NCBI RefSeq assembly: GCF_002775205.1
Contig: NC_036447.1
Span: 15,792,501-15,856,500 of the forward strand
Source of the DNA: Xiphophorus maculatus
Lineage: Eukaryota; Chordata; Actinopteri; Cyprinodontiformes; Poeciliidae
Direction: 5' to 3'
Length of the DNA: 64,000 bases
Shown here piece by piece: positions 38,150 through 53,100 of the stretch. Position 1 is the first letter of the stretch. Each line of letters starts with the position of its first letter. The position numbers were made by a program, and so were the translations under genes. The notes beneath the pieces were generated by a model that saw nothing but the letters and a program-made list of their open reading frames with translations, was not told the DNA's origin and did no database searches.

Positions 38150-41100
38150 ATGGCGTCCTCCGTGCCCGTAAAGGTATTAACTATTGTTTCATGCTACATT
38201 GCGAGCATTGTTAGCTGAACGTTACGTGGCTGAGCTCGCTGGAAGGAGGGGGACTAAGCCATATAATCTTAATTATATATCAAACCTGGAAGTGAAGGAA
38301 CAAACATTGTCTTGACGTTAGCATTGTAACTAAGCTACTTCACAGAGTACATTGACTTTAACACTTAGCTAAGCACATCTGTGGGAACTCGTGGGCTTTC
38401 ATTCTGGCAATAAAATGTGTGATTTTCACCAGAATTTTAACCATACCTAAACACGTGGCTGCCTGAGCGCACCCTGCTGTTTTGTCACCACGCATACTGA
38501 CTGACAGGGTTTGTGTCCTAGTCAAACACTGCAACGAACAATGGATCAGTCCTCCTTTAACTTAAAGACGATGGCCCACCTTAATAGTTTGTCTAGTGCC
38601 TAAATTGCAGCAATTCATAATTAGCATTTTTAAAGCTCCTTTTCAGACCATTCTGTAAAGTGTTTTAAACTCATGGTTTCAACTGCAACACTTTTATTTC
38701 AAAATGCTGTGATTTACCGTTTGGTTGTAAACTCAAGATAAATCCTTCCAAACCAAGCTTCCTCTGCTGACATTAATGTGGCATAGCAGTCGGAAGTTTA
38801 GTTTGGATAAGGAAATATGAACTCTGGCTACATGCCATTCCACTTTCCTGTTAATCTACGGTACTCCTAAACTGTGATTCAATCAAAACAGAACTTTTGG
38901 ATTTCTGGTTTCTGTATCTATCTACTAAACAGGAACATAAACCGATTTGTATCAGTAAAAGTTCTGAATATGTTTCCAATCATTGTCACTGTTTGCTTCC
39001 ACTTTAGCACCAACAGCAGCATCCTCCATCCTCCTTTGGTCCTTCGAGCCAAACGTTTGTTTTGTTGCTTTAGATGTCTTATCTCAGACATCTAAAGCAA
39101 CCTGATTATCAGGTTGCTGCCTGATATGACTGAAACCCTGTCTCAGACACATCAGGTTAAGTCCATTGCATGACATATACAGCTCAACATTTGTACTACT
39201 AATGCAACCTGATCACATCAAACATTGTCTCTGTTTATTTTACTAACCAAAATTAGTCTTAACAGACAGCTAGCAAGGCTTTTTTTGTCTGTTTGCTTTT
39301 TAAAATTAACATTTTTTGACAATGTGCTGTGGGAATCAGTACTTCATTACCTCTTTGTGTCATAATTGTCACTGTACATATATTGCCACCTTCCTAAAAT
39401 AATGGCCCAAGTCATTTTTTGCCCACACAAGGGGCATCAGGATCTATTTGGTCAAACCTATTCATATGAGATCCATATGGTCAACCATATGTATCTCATA
39501 CAGAAATCAGACCTGCTTAAGTATCTGTTCAGCCTGAGCATAATCCATACGGTCTTGATGTTGAACTCTTTGTTACTATCCAGTCAACATTCAGATATGG
39601 GGCCCAGAACATTAAATAGAATGTGTAAATATGCTGAAAAGTGGGCCTTGATGGAAATGTCAGCAACTTGGATGATGTTAATTTGCACATAGAGTTTTTT
39701 TTTTTACAGGTTAACATTGAATCTAAAGTGTGGCCTTTATTGTATGACATGTAGGCTGATACAAGGTGTCCAACCTGGTTTTGTTTCTACAGGACTCATT
39801 TGGGGTCCCATGTAGGCCTAGAACCACTTAGGCTGAGCATAAAACAGAGGCCAAGGTGGACATGTTTTTTCTGTACTCCAGTTTCAATCATTTCTATAGT
39901 TGCTTTTATTAGTTAAAGAAAAGATAATGGAGTTTCAGAGTCAAAATGTACTGTCAATTGTCTTAGTTTCAGAAAGGAGATACCCAAAGATTTACAGTAG
40001 ATGATATGTTAGGCGCACATACACTGTGTTCCAAATTATTATGCAAATTGGATTTAAGTGTCATAAAGATTAAATTTTTTGTTGTGCTATTAAATTTATA
40101 GATCGTATTGTGTGTCAGGGCTCTTTGTATCACTATAATTAATTTCAGAGAGCTGGGTTGATTAGTTTGTCTGGTGAGCTCAATTAAAGGAAATCTACTT
40201 AAGAAGGATGTTCCACATTATTAAGCAGGCCACAGGTTTCAAGTGATATGGGAAGGAGAAAGGACGACAAACAGGAATTTGCAAGACAGAGTAGTTGTTG
40301 TCAAACTAAGCTTGTATTTGTCAATCATACTGGTGGTTGCATTGCTGCCTCTGATGTGTGTTATCTTTTTCAGTGTACACCACAAATTTGTATTGGCAGG
40401 TGGAGTTCTTTGTTTCTTTATGCAAAGTGTATTAAAGTGCAAACAAAGACAAACCATTACAGCTGGATGCAACCACCAAAATGCAGCTCATATCTTTTTG
40501 ACTTTTTACTTTGTTTTCTTTTTAGATAGGAATCATTGGTGGGTCAGGTCTTGATGATCCAGATATCCTGGAAGGAAGAACAGAACGTTATGTTGACACA
40601 CCATATGGAAAGGCAAGTTGTTTATTCCAAAGCACACTCTTTGGTGTAAAGAGTAAGCCTTTCATGTGTCCTGTTTTGACTTCATGGTGTATTCTGAAAG
40701 ATTTCTCTGTTTTGCTTGAACAGCCCTCAGATGCTTTGATACTGGGAAAGATTAAAAATGTGGAATGTGTGCTCCTTGCAAGGTAAGCTCTCCTGTGCTG
40801 ACAGTATGCCTTGGGAAAAGGGCTAGTTTTGGGTCTTGTGTGCATATCAAATTGTGATTTTTGCCAAACGTAGACATGGGAGACAACACACCATAATGCC
40901 GTCGAACGTGAACTACCAGGCCAATATCTGGGCTCTTAGAGAAGAGGGCTGCACTCATCTGGTGGTAACCACGGCTTGTGGCTCCCTGAGGGAAGAGATT
41001 CAGCCTGGTGACATCGTCATCATAGATCAATTCATTGACAGGTCAGTGACGTGTGCCATGTATGTGCTTTGATCAACTGATTCCTGACTCCTCGAGACAG

Positions 41101-44100
41101 TAGCTGCTTACCAATATGAAGTGATGCCAAGATTGGAAAAAGTTTTGGTTTCAAAACAACTAAACTTTCCTGGAGGTTAATGTTCATTTTAAGATCCTTC
41201 TCGGGAAAAATTTCAGTGTCCATAAGGTTCTATGGGTGAATAGGCCATAGACTGACTCACCGACTCGCCCACCTGTTGCTTCTTGCAGCTGGGCAAAAGA
41301 ACCCTTTAAGACTTTCTCTCTTGCATTCTGTTGTCACAATGTGGAAATTCATGTCACTATTGTAAATGTTGGGAAAATGCTTCACGCATTGTCACGATAA
41401 AAACATATTGCAACACAGCTGTTATTCATTTGAAATAACAGTGGTGTTATTTCAAATAAAAAAACAAAATCCACAGACTTTTATACATTAAAATAATGAT
41501 TTTTATCAAGATTTCTTCCAATAAGAAGCATAGCTTTTACATAAAAAAAACAGCAGCAGTTGGAGTACAGAGCATTTCTAACTATATTTTAGTGAGTTTT
41601 GCCCAATTGCCAACTTGTTTCAAGCCCAGTTTGCATTTTAGAAATATTCTTAAGCCATTAAGTTCAATGTATTTCTAACTTCTACAAAATATCAACACTT
41701 GTTCATGTTCATTCTTGCCATCTCATGCCTATGAAAATTTTGTCTCATTTTTATTGTGTGCACATTAATAACGGTTAGCAGTTTAACGTCAGCATTGACG
41801 TTACCATTATCATTGTTGGCACCAGAAGCTGAAGCCACTAAGAATGTCTTCTGTAAATAATGATGATAAATAATAACTAGGTACAACCGGAACTTACAAT
41901 GTACAATGCATTTATACCGTTTTTATGAGCAGAGAGGATACTGGAAGCTGTTTTTAATTAGGTTAATGCTATTTAATGTTCAGAGCACTAGAGTTGTTTT
42001 GATGCTGTAAATAGAGACATAAGCCGTGGTGCTTTTGTTTTGGCTGTTTTGCCGAGTGTTTATCAGACCCTCGGAATCTGACCAGTTGCTAACCAGTCAA
42101 ACCAGGCCATTCTGAAGAGCACAAACATCCAGGAGCTACTAAAGTAAGTCAAAGAAAAAAATACAATTATCAACCATATAACATCAACTTAATGTGCTTT
42201 TAAATAAAGTCACTAAAATGCATTAAATCATCTTAAATATTTTAAGCTGCTGCTATAAATGTTAGCATATGGTAAAGAAGGATTAAACAATGCTGTTACT
42301 TTTAACACTGTGATCCATATCAAGAAATTAAACAATAAAAAAATAATACACAAGGGTTTCCATTTAAAGCTCAGTTTATTGTGTGGCAGAGGGGACAGCT
42401 GTCCCAGTAATGCTGATATGAAACAACATTTACAGAGCTGCAAACCATCTGCTACCTCAGCAGATGGCCTGACCAAGCAATTAGGTGAGATGAGCTTGTA
42501 CCACAAGTCACTTTATAAAGAGAAGAACAGCACACCTGTATAATATTCTGTGCAATAAGAACACCAGCTTATTTAAAATATAAAACAACAATAAAAAATT
42601 TCTGGGTATCAAATGTAATAGTCAATATGTTGAATTATTTAAGCCAAATTTGGGATAATTGGGTTATATATTTAAATATTTTCTCCTAACCAACTCATTC
42701 TTTTCAAGCACTGTTTTTACACACAAATATGATGTGAAGTAGAAAAAATGAAGTGTGACTACCTAACTACTTGTTTATGAATGAACCCCTTTGACTTGAC
42801 ATCAGCTGATGTTTTGTCTAGAGGCGAGGATCACTTTAGAGCAGAATCTGTGTAAACTTTCAAAGTGTTTGGATATCCGTGTCAGGAAGGAAGAAGGATT
42901 TTTTTTCATAATGTTTGATGTGATATGAGAAAAGCAGTGTTTGCCTTCTTCCCTGGATTGTGGGGAGGAGGAAACTGAAGACTTCTCCAGAGTAATTTTT
43001 GTAGCAGTTTGCTGAAGTGAAAGAGAAAAGTTAAAGAAATCGAAAGTGTGATATTTCACCGCAAACACTACTAAAATAATTGTCTTAACTTTTGGGACAG
43101 AGATACTACTATATATTCTTGTGTTTTGTTTTGTTTTTCCATGAGTCTCTACATTCATTCAGTGAGATTTTGTTCTTCCATGAGAATTTCTGCTGTCGGT
43201 TCACTTTGAGTGTTTACACACAATAAGTTGATTAGTAATTTGCCAAACCTGTTTAACGTCTACTTGGTCTGTGTGTTTGGTTTGGCAGTTAGCTAAAAGG
43301 AGGGTGAAATGTCTGCGTTTGTTGAACGTCTACGATCAGATGTTTGGGGGTTTTTCAATACTTGGTGTGGACTTTTGCAGTCTTCATATGAGCTTTTTAT
43401 ATTAAATTACTGTTAATAATTGTTGACCGGGATAACTTTTTTTTTAAGATGATTTACAAATCTCCAGACTGGAGCTGACATTGAAGAAGCAGAACTTTAC
43501 TGATGTGGGAGGATTCTTCTGCCCAAGGTCAGGATGAGGTCAAACTGAATCAGCAATTAGTTGGCATGGTAACATAACTGGCTGTGGGTCAAATTAAAGG
43601 TAGTTTCAGGAGGTAAAGGTAGTTTCTAAACTCTAACCTGAGAAGAGGTTTTGTGCTACTGCAGTGTTCAGTGTTTTGACATATAATGCTTATTGAAGTG
43701 AGAGGAAATTATGTTGGACGTTCAGTTCAGTGCAAAAGTATTCATACCTCTGGAACCTTTGAACATGTTGTCACGTCACAACCACAAATGTCTGTGTTTT
43801 ATTCAGATTTGAGCGCAGACTTATTTAAGTGGAAGGAAAACAATGAATGGTTGTCTATTTTATAGTTTTTATCAAACACAAATGTCTGAAAAGTGTGGTG
43901 CAAATCTTTATTGAGTCCCATATTACGGTGATTACCCTAAATCAACTCCAGTTCAAACTCATTTTCATTTTGGGCCGTATCAAAAATCTGAATGTTCTTA
44001 AAGGGCCGGATGTGCCACAATGCATTAATTAAACCAATAAAATTGTTAAAATATCAATAAATAGCTGTTCCTTCAGGATTTTGTGACTGTTTTAGTAATT

Positions 44101-47100
44101 TTTTTAAAATCAAAATTGCACATACTGTGGTGCCAATTTAGAAATGTTTGTTAGGAATTTTTACGATGTTTGCACTAATGTATGATGCTAAATGTGACTT
44201 TTTATTACTCAATGTTTTTAACCAATTTTAAGAAAATTTGTAGTAAAATCAGAAAAAAATGCAGAGATTTGTTGATTTTGTGTGAATTTTGTAGATTTGT
44301 GAAAAACTGGAGGGAGTTATTTATGTTATTTGGAGTCTAGGGGGCCACATAAGAAGCTACGGCGGGCCAGATTTGGCCCCCGGACCTTGAGTTTGACACA
44401 TGTGATTTAGGGGAACCAGTTCCCTTCAGAAGTCCTATGACTAGTAAGTGAAGTCTGTCTGTGTGTAATTTAATCTTGAGATACATTATAGCAGCACAGC
44501 AAATTAACGCATAGATGCTAATATTTTTGGCTGACAGTGGTGGGACATTGTGATTAAGTAAAATGGTCTAAATGTGGGTTTTTCTCATTTCATGCAGTCC
44601 CGGTATTAACATTTTTGCTTTTAGGAAGGACTCGGAGGTTTTTTAGAAAACATTAATAACAAAATGAGAATAAAGGAAAAACGGTGATGGAATACCCAGG
44701 CATTTATTGCTTCCCTCCTTCAGGTGTTTTGTCTCACATGTTCAGATTGCTGCGGCTGATGGTAAAAATAAAGATCTTTGTCTTGTTGGTAAGAATTTCT
44801 TCCTCAGCTGTTTGTCCCCTTGAGGCGAACACTCTGCTGTTCTTTTTTTCTCCATACATTGAAAAGACAGCTAGTTTAGATGAGAGCATGCCATCTCCAA
44901 GACATGGCTGTGCATTTTCCGAGTTCCTATTTGAATCACGACCATTGTGACCCGCTAGTTGGCACGAGGCGAGTCTTAATAACTCTTAATAATAATAAGC
45001 TGATTTTAATAACCTGCTCTCCAACATTTCAGCCTGTGGTTTTGTTGCGTGCTTTGAGGAACCAGATGAACTATCCTCACCATGACTTATTCATCCGAAA
45101 TGAGGAAGTTGAACATTGGGACTTGTTCAGACTTGTCCGACTGCATGTGATTGCATCGCTTTAGCTCAGCCCATCTCATTAACTCATCATGCAGAAGCTG
45201 AACATTTAATAAGCAAATGCCTTTGTCTGTTTGTACCTATGTCCTGTGTTCCATTAAATCTAGATCTCAACTTTGTCTTTGCTTCCATTCTCTCTTTGCA
45301 GGTGACAGCCACAGATCTTTGCGGTTGATTAAATAGCTAACGTTCAGCTCCAAACTGGCTGGGCTGCATTTTTAGAAAATTAAATGTACTCGTCGTGCAT
45401 GTTTAACGGCTGCTGTCTCACAGGAATAATGAGAAGTTTCAGATATTCGCAACATGTCTTCATTCCTTCATTTCAAAGTACCAAACGCTTACTGTTAAGG
45501 AACATTTGGTAGTTAAGGAACATTTGGTAAATGCCTTCTCACAATTTTGTTTTGAAGCCAGCCTGTGTCTGTTTTTTCCTGAATATACCTCAGATTTTTA
45601 CTTCTTATTAACAAAATCTTAATCAGACAAGTTGAAAAGTGATTGCAGTTCCAGTGAGATAAGTTTACGTACATAAATTGGCATAACTTTTTAAATTTGA
45701 GCTTGTGTTTATTTATTTTGAAGTGTTTATTTCCCAGGTGGGATGATCATTCAATAAACAAGTTTGAGTAAAAATAAAAAGTAGGTGCAGAAGTTTGATC
45801 TTTCTTTAATCCACTCTGAGTCAAAGTCAGTATATACATACATGCCCCTCAACATGATACTGCCTCTACCATGCTTACCAGTACTGCAGTGTTCTTGAGT
45901 TCGAAAACCACACATTGACTCCTCCAAAAATAAATGGCAAGCATTAGTGGGATGCATTCATATAGTTTAGCTTATGAGTATGATTTTGACCCAGTGTGGA
46001 TTAATTAGAACCCACAATGAATTCAGATATATGTAACCAATTCTTATTTTTGACTCCTTCATTTATATCCTTCATTTATCTTGTGTAACCATTCTATTCT
46101 GCAAAAAGAGTGGTTCGAATAAGTCATCACAACCCCTAAATAATATTCTTAACATTCAAACACTCAAATGTAAATTTCTGACTTCCTTTCATTAATGTTT
46201 GTCTTGTATTGCTAATTTCTTGTGGTTGTATCAGGAATATATGAAATATTTAGTAAGTATGCAATGTGGAAAATACACTTTAAATACAAACGAACTGCAT
46301 GGCCAAGGATAACTCGTTTTTCTTGATACAATCAGGCATTGTTCTTGGCTCATGCTTTGTCCCACATAAATTGTTGCTTTTAACGGTAAGCTTTGCAAAG
46401 CTGGCACGAAGTATTTAAAGGCTGACATTAATCATCCAATGCCACGGTTATGAGTAACAGACGAGGGCAGGGCATCAGAGGTGCTCATACTTTGGATGTC
46501 TAAGATAATTATGCTACGACTCTATGATCTCTGAGAAAACACAAGAAAGCAAGAAGAAGGCACTTTCAGTCAGCCCTACCTTTCAGTTAGTATTCCTTTC
46601 TAGAGGTATCAAACTCATGAAAAAGAATGCCATATAAAAATCTGAACATGTTTTCATGCTCATAGAAGGCTTGAAGAGAACAAAATGTATTCTTCCTTCA
46701 CCTTCACTGACCCCAAAGCTCATGGGATTCATGACAAAGAACCAAGCTGGAAGGCTTCAGCGAACCACAGAAGGCCTGATGTTCTCGGCTCGCTGGGAAA
46801 AGTCAATAAGTTATTTGTGTGCTCGCCACCGTTTGTCTGCATTTCGAGCTCATTGGAGACGGGATGAAGCTACGGCTGACTCAGGTCACTGGCACAGAGG
46901 ACACTTGTTTTGTTTTGTTTTTTTAAAAAACTGCTACACTTTTATTGTCCTGGATAGATGAGAAAAGCAGTGCATCGGTGTTATAACAGACTGTACAAGT
47001 GTACAGTATAGAAACCACTCAATGCTCATTGTTGTTGATGTGTGGTTCTTAATGCATTTTGCAGTATTAATTCATGCAAAAATACATATTGCAAAAAGAT

Positions 47101-50100
47101 GATTGTGCTGGATTAAATATTAGCTTCTTAAAGAGACACCATGCTGTTTGCTCTCTGCAGTAAACCCAAAGAAAAGCAACATTCACTTTGTAAAATTAAG
47201 CACCTGGTTATTTGTAATATTATCGGAATATTATCACTGTAACCTTCCCCAACATTATCGCATGCATTCCTGATATGCTACTCAGATTAATATTCAAATT
47301 GACAATCATTTTTAAGAGATCTTTTGTTCTAATGTAAGATGCTCCACTTTAATATGGTTGATCTTGATTTTGGCATGAATAAGCAACAGCATTTGTAAAT
47401 TGGTTTGAATCTGTCCTCTCTAGGACGACCAAGAGGCCTCAGACGCTGTATGACGGGCAGCCCACCAGCCCACCGGGGGTCTGTCACATCCCCATGGCTG
47501 AGCCTTTTTGTAACAAAACCAGAGAGGTGAGTTGGTTTAAAAAAAAAAAAAAAAAAAAGATATGATGTGCTGGTCACCTTACACAGAAGTGTGATTCTGG
47601 GGCCAGGCTAAAATAAAACATCTTGACTGGAGCAGAAAAATACACTTTTTAAAAAAGAATTAGGTGTGAGTGTTTATGTGTGTGGGGGTTTGCGGGGGTG
47701 TGCATGCATGTGTGTGTGTGTGTGTGTGCGTGCGTGTGCATGGTTGTTTGTCGTGTGTGTTTGTGATGGACTATTGACCTCTCCAGGATGTACTCTTCCT
47801 CTCCCTAGAAGAATAAGCAGGTATATCCGAAGGATTTCTGGATACTGTTATTATCATAAATATCATTAGAACCTCTGTGCTGGTGACTTGGACTCCAGCT
47901 GCATTACTGCTTAATTCTGAAATAATGGCTGTCTAGAGTTAAGACCAAAATTATTCATACCCCTGGCAGATTTAATTAAAAATGTTCCTTCAACCAAAAC
48001 GTTCCTATGATAATAAGGCATCTCAAACAAAAGATAATGAAATTGTATAAAAGGAGTGACAAATTTAAAAAACAAAAACTATTCATACCATTCTTAATAA
48101 TCAATCGAACCTTTCCTATTATTGAATACTATCTTTTTTGCATGTTTCCACTGGTATTTTCAATTATTTCTGATGACGTGCTTCAGGACCTGTAGGCTGG
48201 TAGAGCTCTTTGCCACCACCCTAATGTTTAGCTCCCACCACAGATTTTCTGTCAGAGTCCTGACTTGACTCTGACAGAAAATCTAGGCCACTTGGCAACA
48301 TCAGAGACATGTTGGTAAAATTACCTTGATTGATATAAAGATAAGTGGAAGTCTAAATCTGTCGTGTGTGTGTGGATATTTTTGACATAACTGTAGATGT
48401 AAGTTTGGGATTACTGTCAAAGAATATTTGCCACACCAGCAAGTGGCAAAACCATAGAGGGACGGCTGTTACCTATGACCTTTCTAGAGGTCAATAATGC
48501 TTCATAAACAGCCAGTTTTCTTAGGTGTTCTGTTATCTGTAACAGGTTCTGGTGGAGGTGGCGCGTAGTTTGGGTGTCAAGTGTCACGTACGAGGAACCA
48601 TGCTGACCATCGAAGGACCCCGCTTCTCCTCGCGGGCAGAGAGCCTGATGTTCAGACAATGGGGCGCTGACGTCATCAACATGACCACCGTGCCGGAGGT
48701 TGTCCTCGCCAAAGAGGCCGGCCTGTGCTACGCCAGCATCGCAATGGCAACAGACTACGATTGTTGGAAGGAACACGAAGAGGCAGTGAGTGGCAAGACA
48801 AACCATTGTTCCCACTAATTTGGTTTTCTCTAGTTGTGACTCAGACTCCAAGGCGCTGCTGATATGTCCTGCTGGAAGAATTAGTTGCGTCAGACCTGAA
48901 ACAGCTGAGTACCGCTTCATTGCTAAATGAAATAAGAGGACGATGTTGATCATTCGGTATTTCTGGACAGTTGTGTTGGTGACGACTAAATCATGGAAAC
49001 CAAAAATATAACAAGGATCAGATTTTCTTTTTTTCATTTTTGTTGTACTGTAATAACCAACTTTACTGTAAACATCTAAGCAGCTATCAGTAAGAATGGA
49101 AATTTATAACTTGCAGATGAATATCATTTTGACCTATTTGTGAAGTCTTGAATTTTCTCAGTGATGCACAGAGAGATTTTCACTTCTCTTTCCCTTAAAA
49201 ATTGAACTGGCACATCTTTTCAAATATGCAGTGTCTGCGGGGCAATCTTTAAAAATGTAGTGTTACTGGCCCATTAAGATATTAAGCACTAGTGGTTGTG
49301 GTTGTCACACCTTTTTAACGTCCATGAAGGACTGAGACAGCGTCTGTAGGCTGACAGAAGTAGGGTGGTGGACCCTATCTTTCAGCTTCAAAGGTAAAAA
49401 ATACACAAATTTGAAAAGACTTGCTCTATTAGCTTCGACACTATATCTGCTAGAATTGTTTCCCAACTGCTGAATCCTTCTGTCCTGTAAGCAAGGCAAC
49501 ATTGTGGTAGTATTCTTTCATGCAGCTGAATGGCAGAGTGCAGCAACTTGTGGAGGAGGGGCTGTTTCTCTGGGATCACATTAAGCCTTATTTTTCCAAA
49601 CTTGCTCACAACTTGCTCTACTGTAGTTGCTGCATCTAAAAAAGGAAGAAAGAAACAAAGAAAGAGAACGGGAAAAAACAACAACAAATAAGATAACATG
49701 CTTTATGTGGTTAGTCTTTGTCACGTTATGCCAGTGGTAATAAGGAAACTAACCTGAAATATGACATACAGCTGTTCACAGTTCAGCAGATTTCCTCTGA
49801 TAACTCAGTGTCAGTCAAAAGATTTACTTGGACTCTCCTCTGCCATGTTGTGTAATAAAGCAATTATTCTACAATTATATCCCTGTGTCCCATGATAGCT
49901 GTCGCATTTAAGGCTGGGATATGATTTTACAGGAGGTGACGATGATAATCATTGACTGGATGCTCACGTCTGATGTTCTGTTTACAGTTCTTTTTGTTAT
50001 CAGAGAAAGTTTATATTGCTCAGTGTTTCCTTGTGTAATGCCATTTTCAAAGTGTATCCATTTTGTAATTGCCAAAATGTTGCGGTCTTGCACAGTATGG

Positions 50101-53100
50101 ATCACGTTTTCAATTTTTATTATCATATTGAGCTCTCAGAAGTCTCTCCCCTTGTGCCCCAAGTGATCCACAGTTATTGCCTGCGGCTTCCTATAGCTTC
50201 CGAGTGGCTTCTCCTGTGGCAGCCACTCTATATAAACCAGTTGATAGTGGCTATGTGTGCGTGCGCGCGCGCATGTGTTTGTGTGTGGGCGAATTTTGGC
50301 TTATTTGTCAGTGATCCAGCTTCACTTCCGAGTTCCTGCAGCTGACCTCTTCCCCCTCCTGTTGCAAAACGCTCGCCACATCCTTCCGCTCGTCTCTCCC
50401 CCCATTAACTCTGGCCTGCTGCTACCTCTTGGCCTCTCCCTGTTTACTCCCCTCCCTCCTCACGCCACACACCCCCACTCAGCTTGGCCTGCCAGCCTCC
50501 GGTGGAAGCCCTGCCAGAGGAGGTTGAGTCACAATGAGTCATGACTTCATGCTATCAAAAACCACAAACACAAACGTATTCATTAAGCATGACATGAAAA
50601 CAGAGGAAGGCTACAGGAGGTAAAAACAGGACGGATGTACCAGAATGCCTGACTGTAATTTATACTTTATGGCATTTTCAGACTATGTCTGATATGAGCT
50701 GTGGATATATAAAATATATTTATACTTAGGGTTAAATATACTTTATATTTAAGTATAATACTTAAAATGTGTGTGAAATAAAAACAGGGTTTTTGTGCAG
50801 TCTCAAACAGTATGGAGACGTGTTGTAGACATCTAAAATGTAAAAGAAAAATACTAATACACAACAAATATTTTAAAAGCAAACATGTTTATATTGTGTA
50901 ATTTGCTTTTTTAGATATTTCCAAGTCTGGTTGATGAAATGGCTAATTTCATCAACCAGAGCATTCTTTGTGATTTGATATTTCCTAAGATGCATACAAA
51001 ATTATATTTAACAGAGATGCATAAATTAGACACATTGTGGCCAAATTCCAGTCACCGTGTTTTGTAAAGCTCAGAACTGCTGGTTTCAGTTTTAACACGT
51101 ACAATTTTTCTTTAAGAAATTAAAGTAAAACACTTCTACTTCTACTTTCTTAACAGTAAAGGGTCATAGCAACAATAACAACAAAAACCCAACAACCAAG
51201 AGGACAACTTTTATTTCTTTAAAACAGCCCACTGTTACACAGATGTGTCTCCTCCAGGATCTGGGTTAGACATATCTTTACAGATAAAATAAAAGTGAAT
51301 AATTTACAGCATACTCTGTTTACAATTCAAATTGAAGTTCACTTACTTTTGTTTCTATTTCATGACTCAGAATTTCTGAGTTTGTCAAAATATGTTTTAC
51401 TTCAAGACAGAAAAAACCCAGTGATTTTCAAGTTAAGGGGGACTATTATGTAAAATCAGCTTTTATCACCTTTAGTTGTGTTATGTTTTTCCCTCGTCAA
51501 AAAAAAAAAAATACTCAGTGGGGGGGGAGGGGGGGGGTGTTACTTTGATTCTTTAATGCATGTTTGAGGAATCCTTTGGTCTCCCTTGGTGCCAACACTC
51601 TAACATAGCGACGCATATTACAAAGCTCCTCCTTGGAGCTGTAGTCTCCAGCTGACTGAGCACACTTCCTTGTGCCTCCCCCACTCAGCTCCTCCAGACT
51701 AGCAACAACAACAATTACCAAAGACCTTGTGGAACTGCGAGTCTACTGAGCTTATCATGCAAACTATTTCTCAGTTCAGCACTTCTAAGAACTGTTGCTA
51801 ATGGCATAGTGAGAAGTTTTGTTGTGATGACGTGCTGAAGGCTGAGTGTCAGAAGGAGCAGGATCTTCTTAAAAAGACAGAGGCCCAATTTCAAGGTGTC
51901 CTTTTTTGCAAAGTCAGATTTGTTTTATGCCATGTTTTTTTTATAAAAACGGAAGGTAACATAGTTACTTGGATTTGCTATGTTACATTGTTGAAACATT
52001 TGTTTGTTTTAGTTATAGATACTCCATATGGAGGTTTTATGAACCATATATAAGAATTTTTATATTAGGACCAAAGAAGATGCCACGCATATGTCAGAAC
52101 AGTCACCACTACATAGCTTTGCATTTAATAAACTCATTAGTTAATATTTGAAGTTGGCTTTAGCATTTCATGTGATTATCTGCACTCCGTAGAGCCATAA
52201 CTGAGAACATGTTCAACATTTCCTAAGCCAGCAATATCTGTGGCAGACAGAATTGGACTTTAGTTTTCATAAAACAAGACAACTTTGATGTAACGTTATG
52301 TTTCCCGATATTTGCTATGCAGTCTGAATGAGCAGCCAATAGTTCACAGTGGAAAGCAGAGTTAGGTTCAAAATTATTCAAACCTCTTCTTTCATTCAAC
52401 TGAGAAGTTTCTTGCTGATAGGAAGCGAGTCAAGCGCCTCTCAAAAGATGAAAGTATTACTCAAATAACCTTTTTAAAATTTTATTAAAAATTAACAGTT
52501 TTTTTTAAACCATTTTCAGTAATCAGTTAAAATATTTGTCATTACAACCCTCCTTGTCACTTTTGACCAAACATTTTTTCCACTAGTAGTTTGATGATTT
52601 GCCTCCAGTGATGAGCTTCAAGTCTTTGGAACACCTCTCTGCCATAACCCTAATCTCTGCACAGATTCTCTAACATATTCAAGTCAGGATACTGGCCGTT
52701 GTAAATATTACTTCCAGACAGAAAAAAAAATTAATTAAAAGGAAACTTGAAACCTAAGTCTTCCAAATAATTTTGTCCTTTACATTTTCTGTCATCTCTT
52801 TTTATGGTTCTTCAGACTGTCACCTCAGTGACACTGAAAACGATTTGCATTAAGTGTCTCTGCTTGATAGCTGTCGCACAGAAGAGAGTTGTCATCAGTG
52901 TGACCTGGTATGAATTAATGTGGTGTATTCACTGTTCAGAAATCAGCTCGTATTTGAAAGTTTCCACTCAGCTGATCTAGTGGAGGGTAAAAATGAGCAA
53001 TTCCAGCCTCTAGCAGGTTTTTGGATAATAAACTATTCCAAAAAGCTGTGTATTTACTAGATTGTCAAGAAAAATTAATTTATTTGTCATGAATATCAAC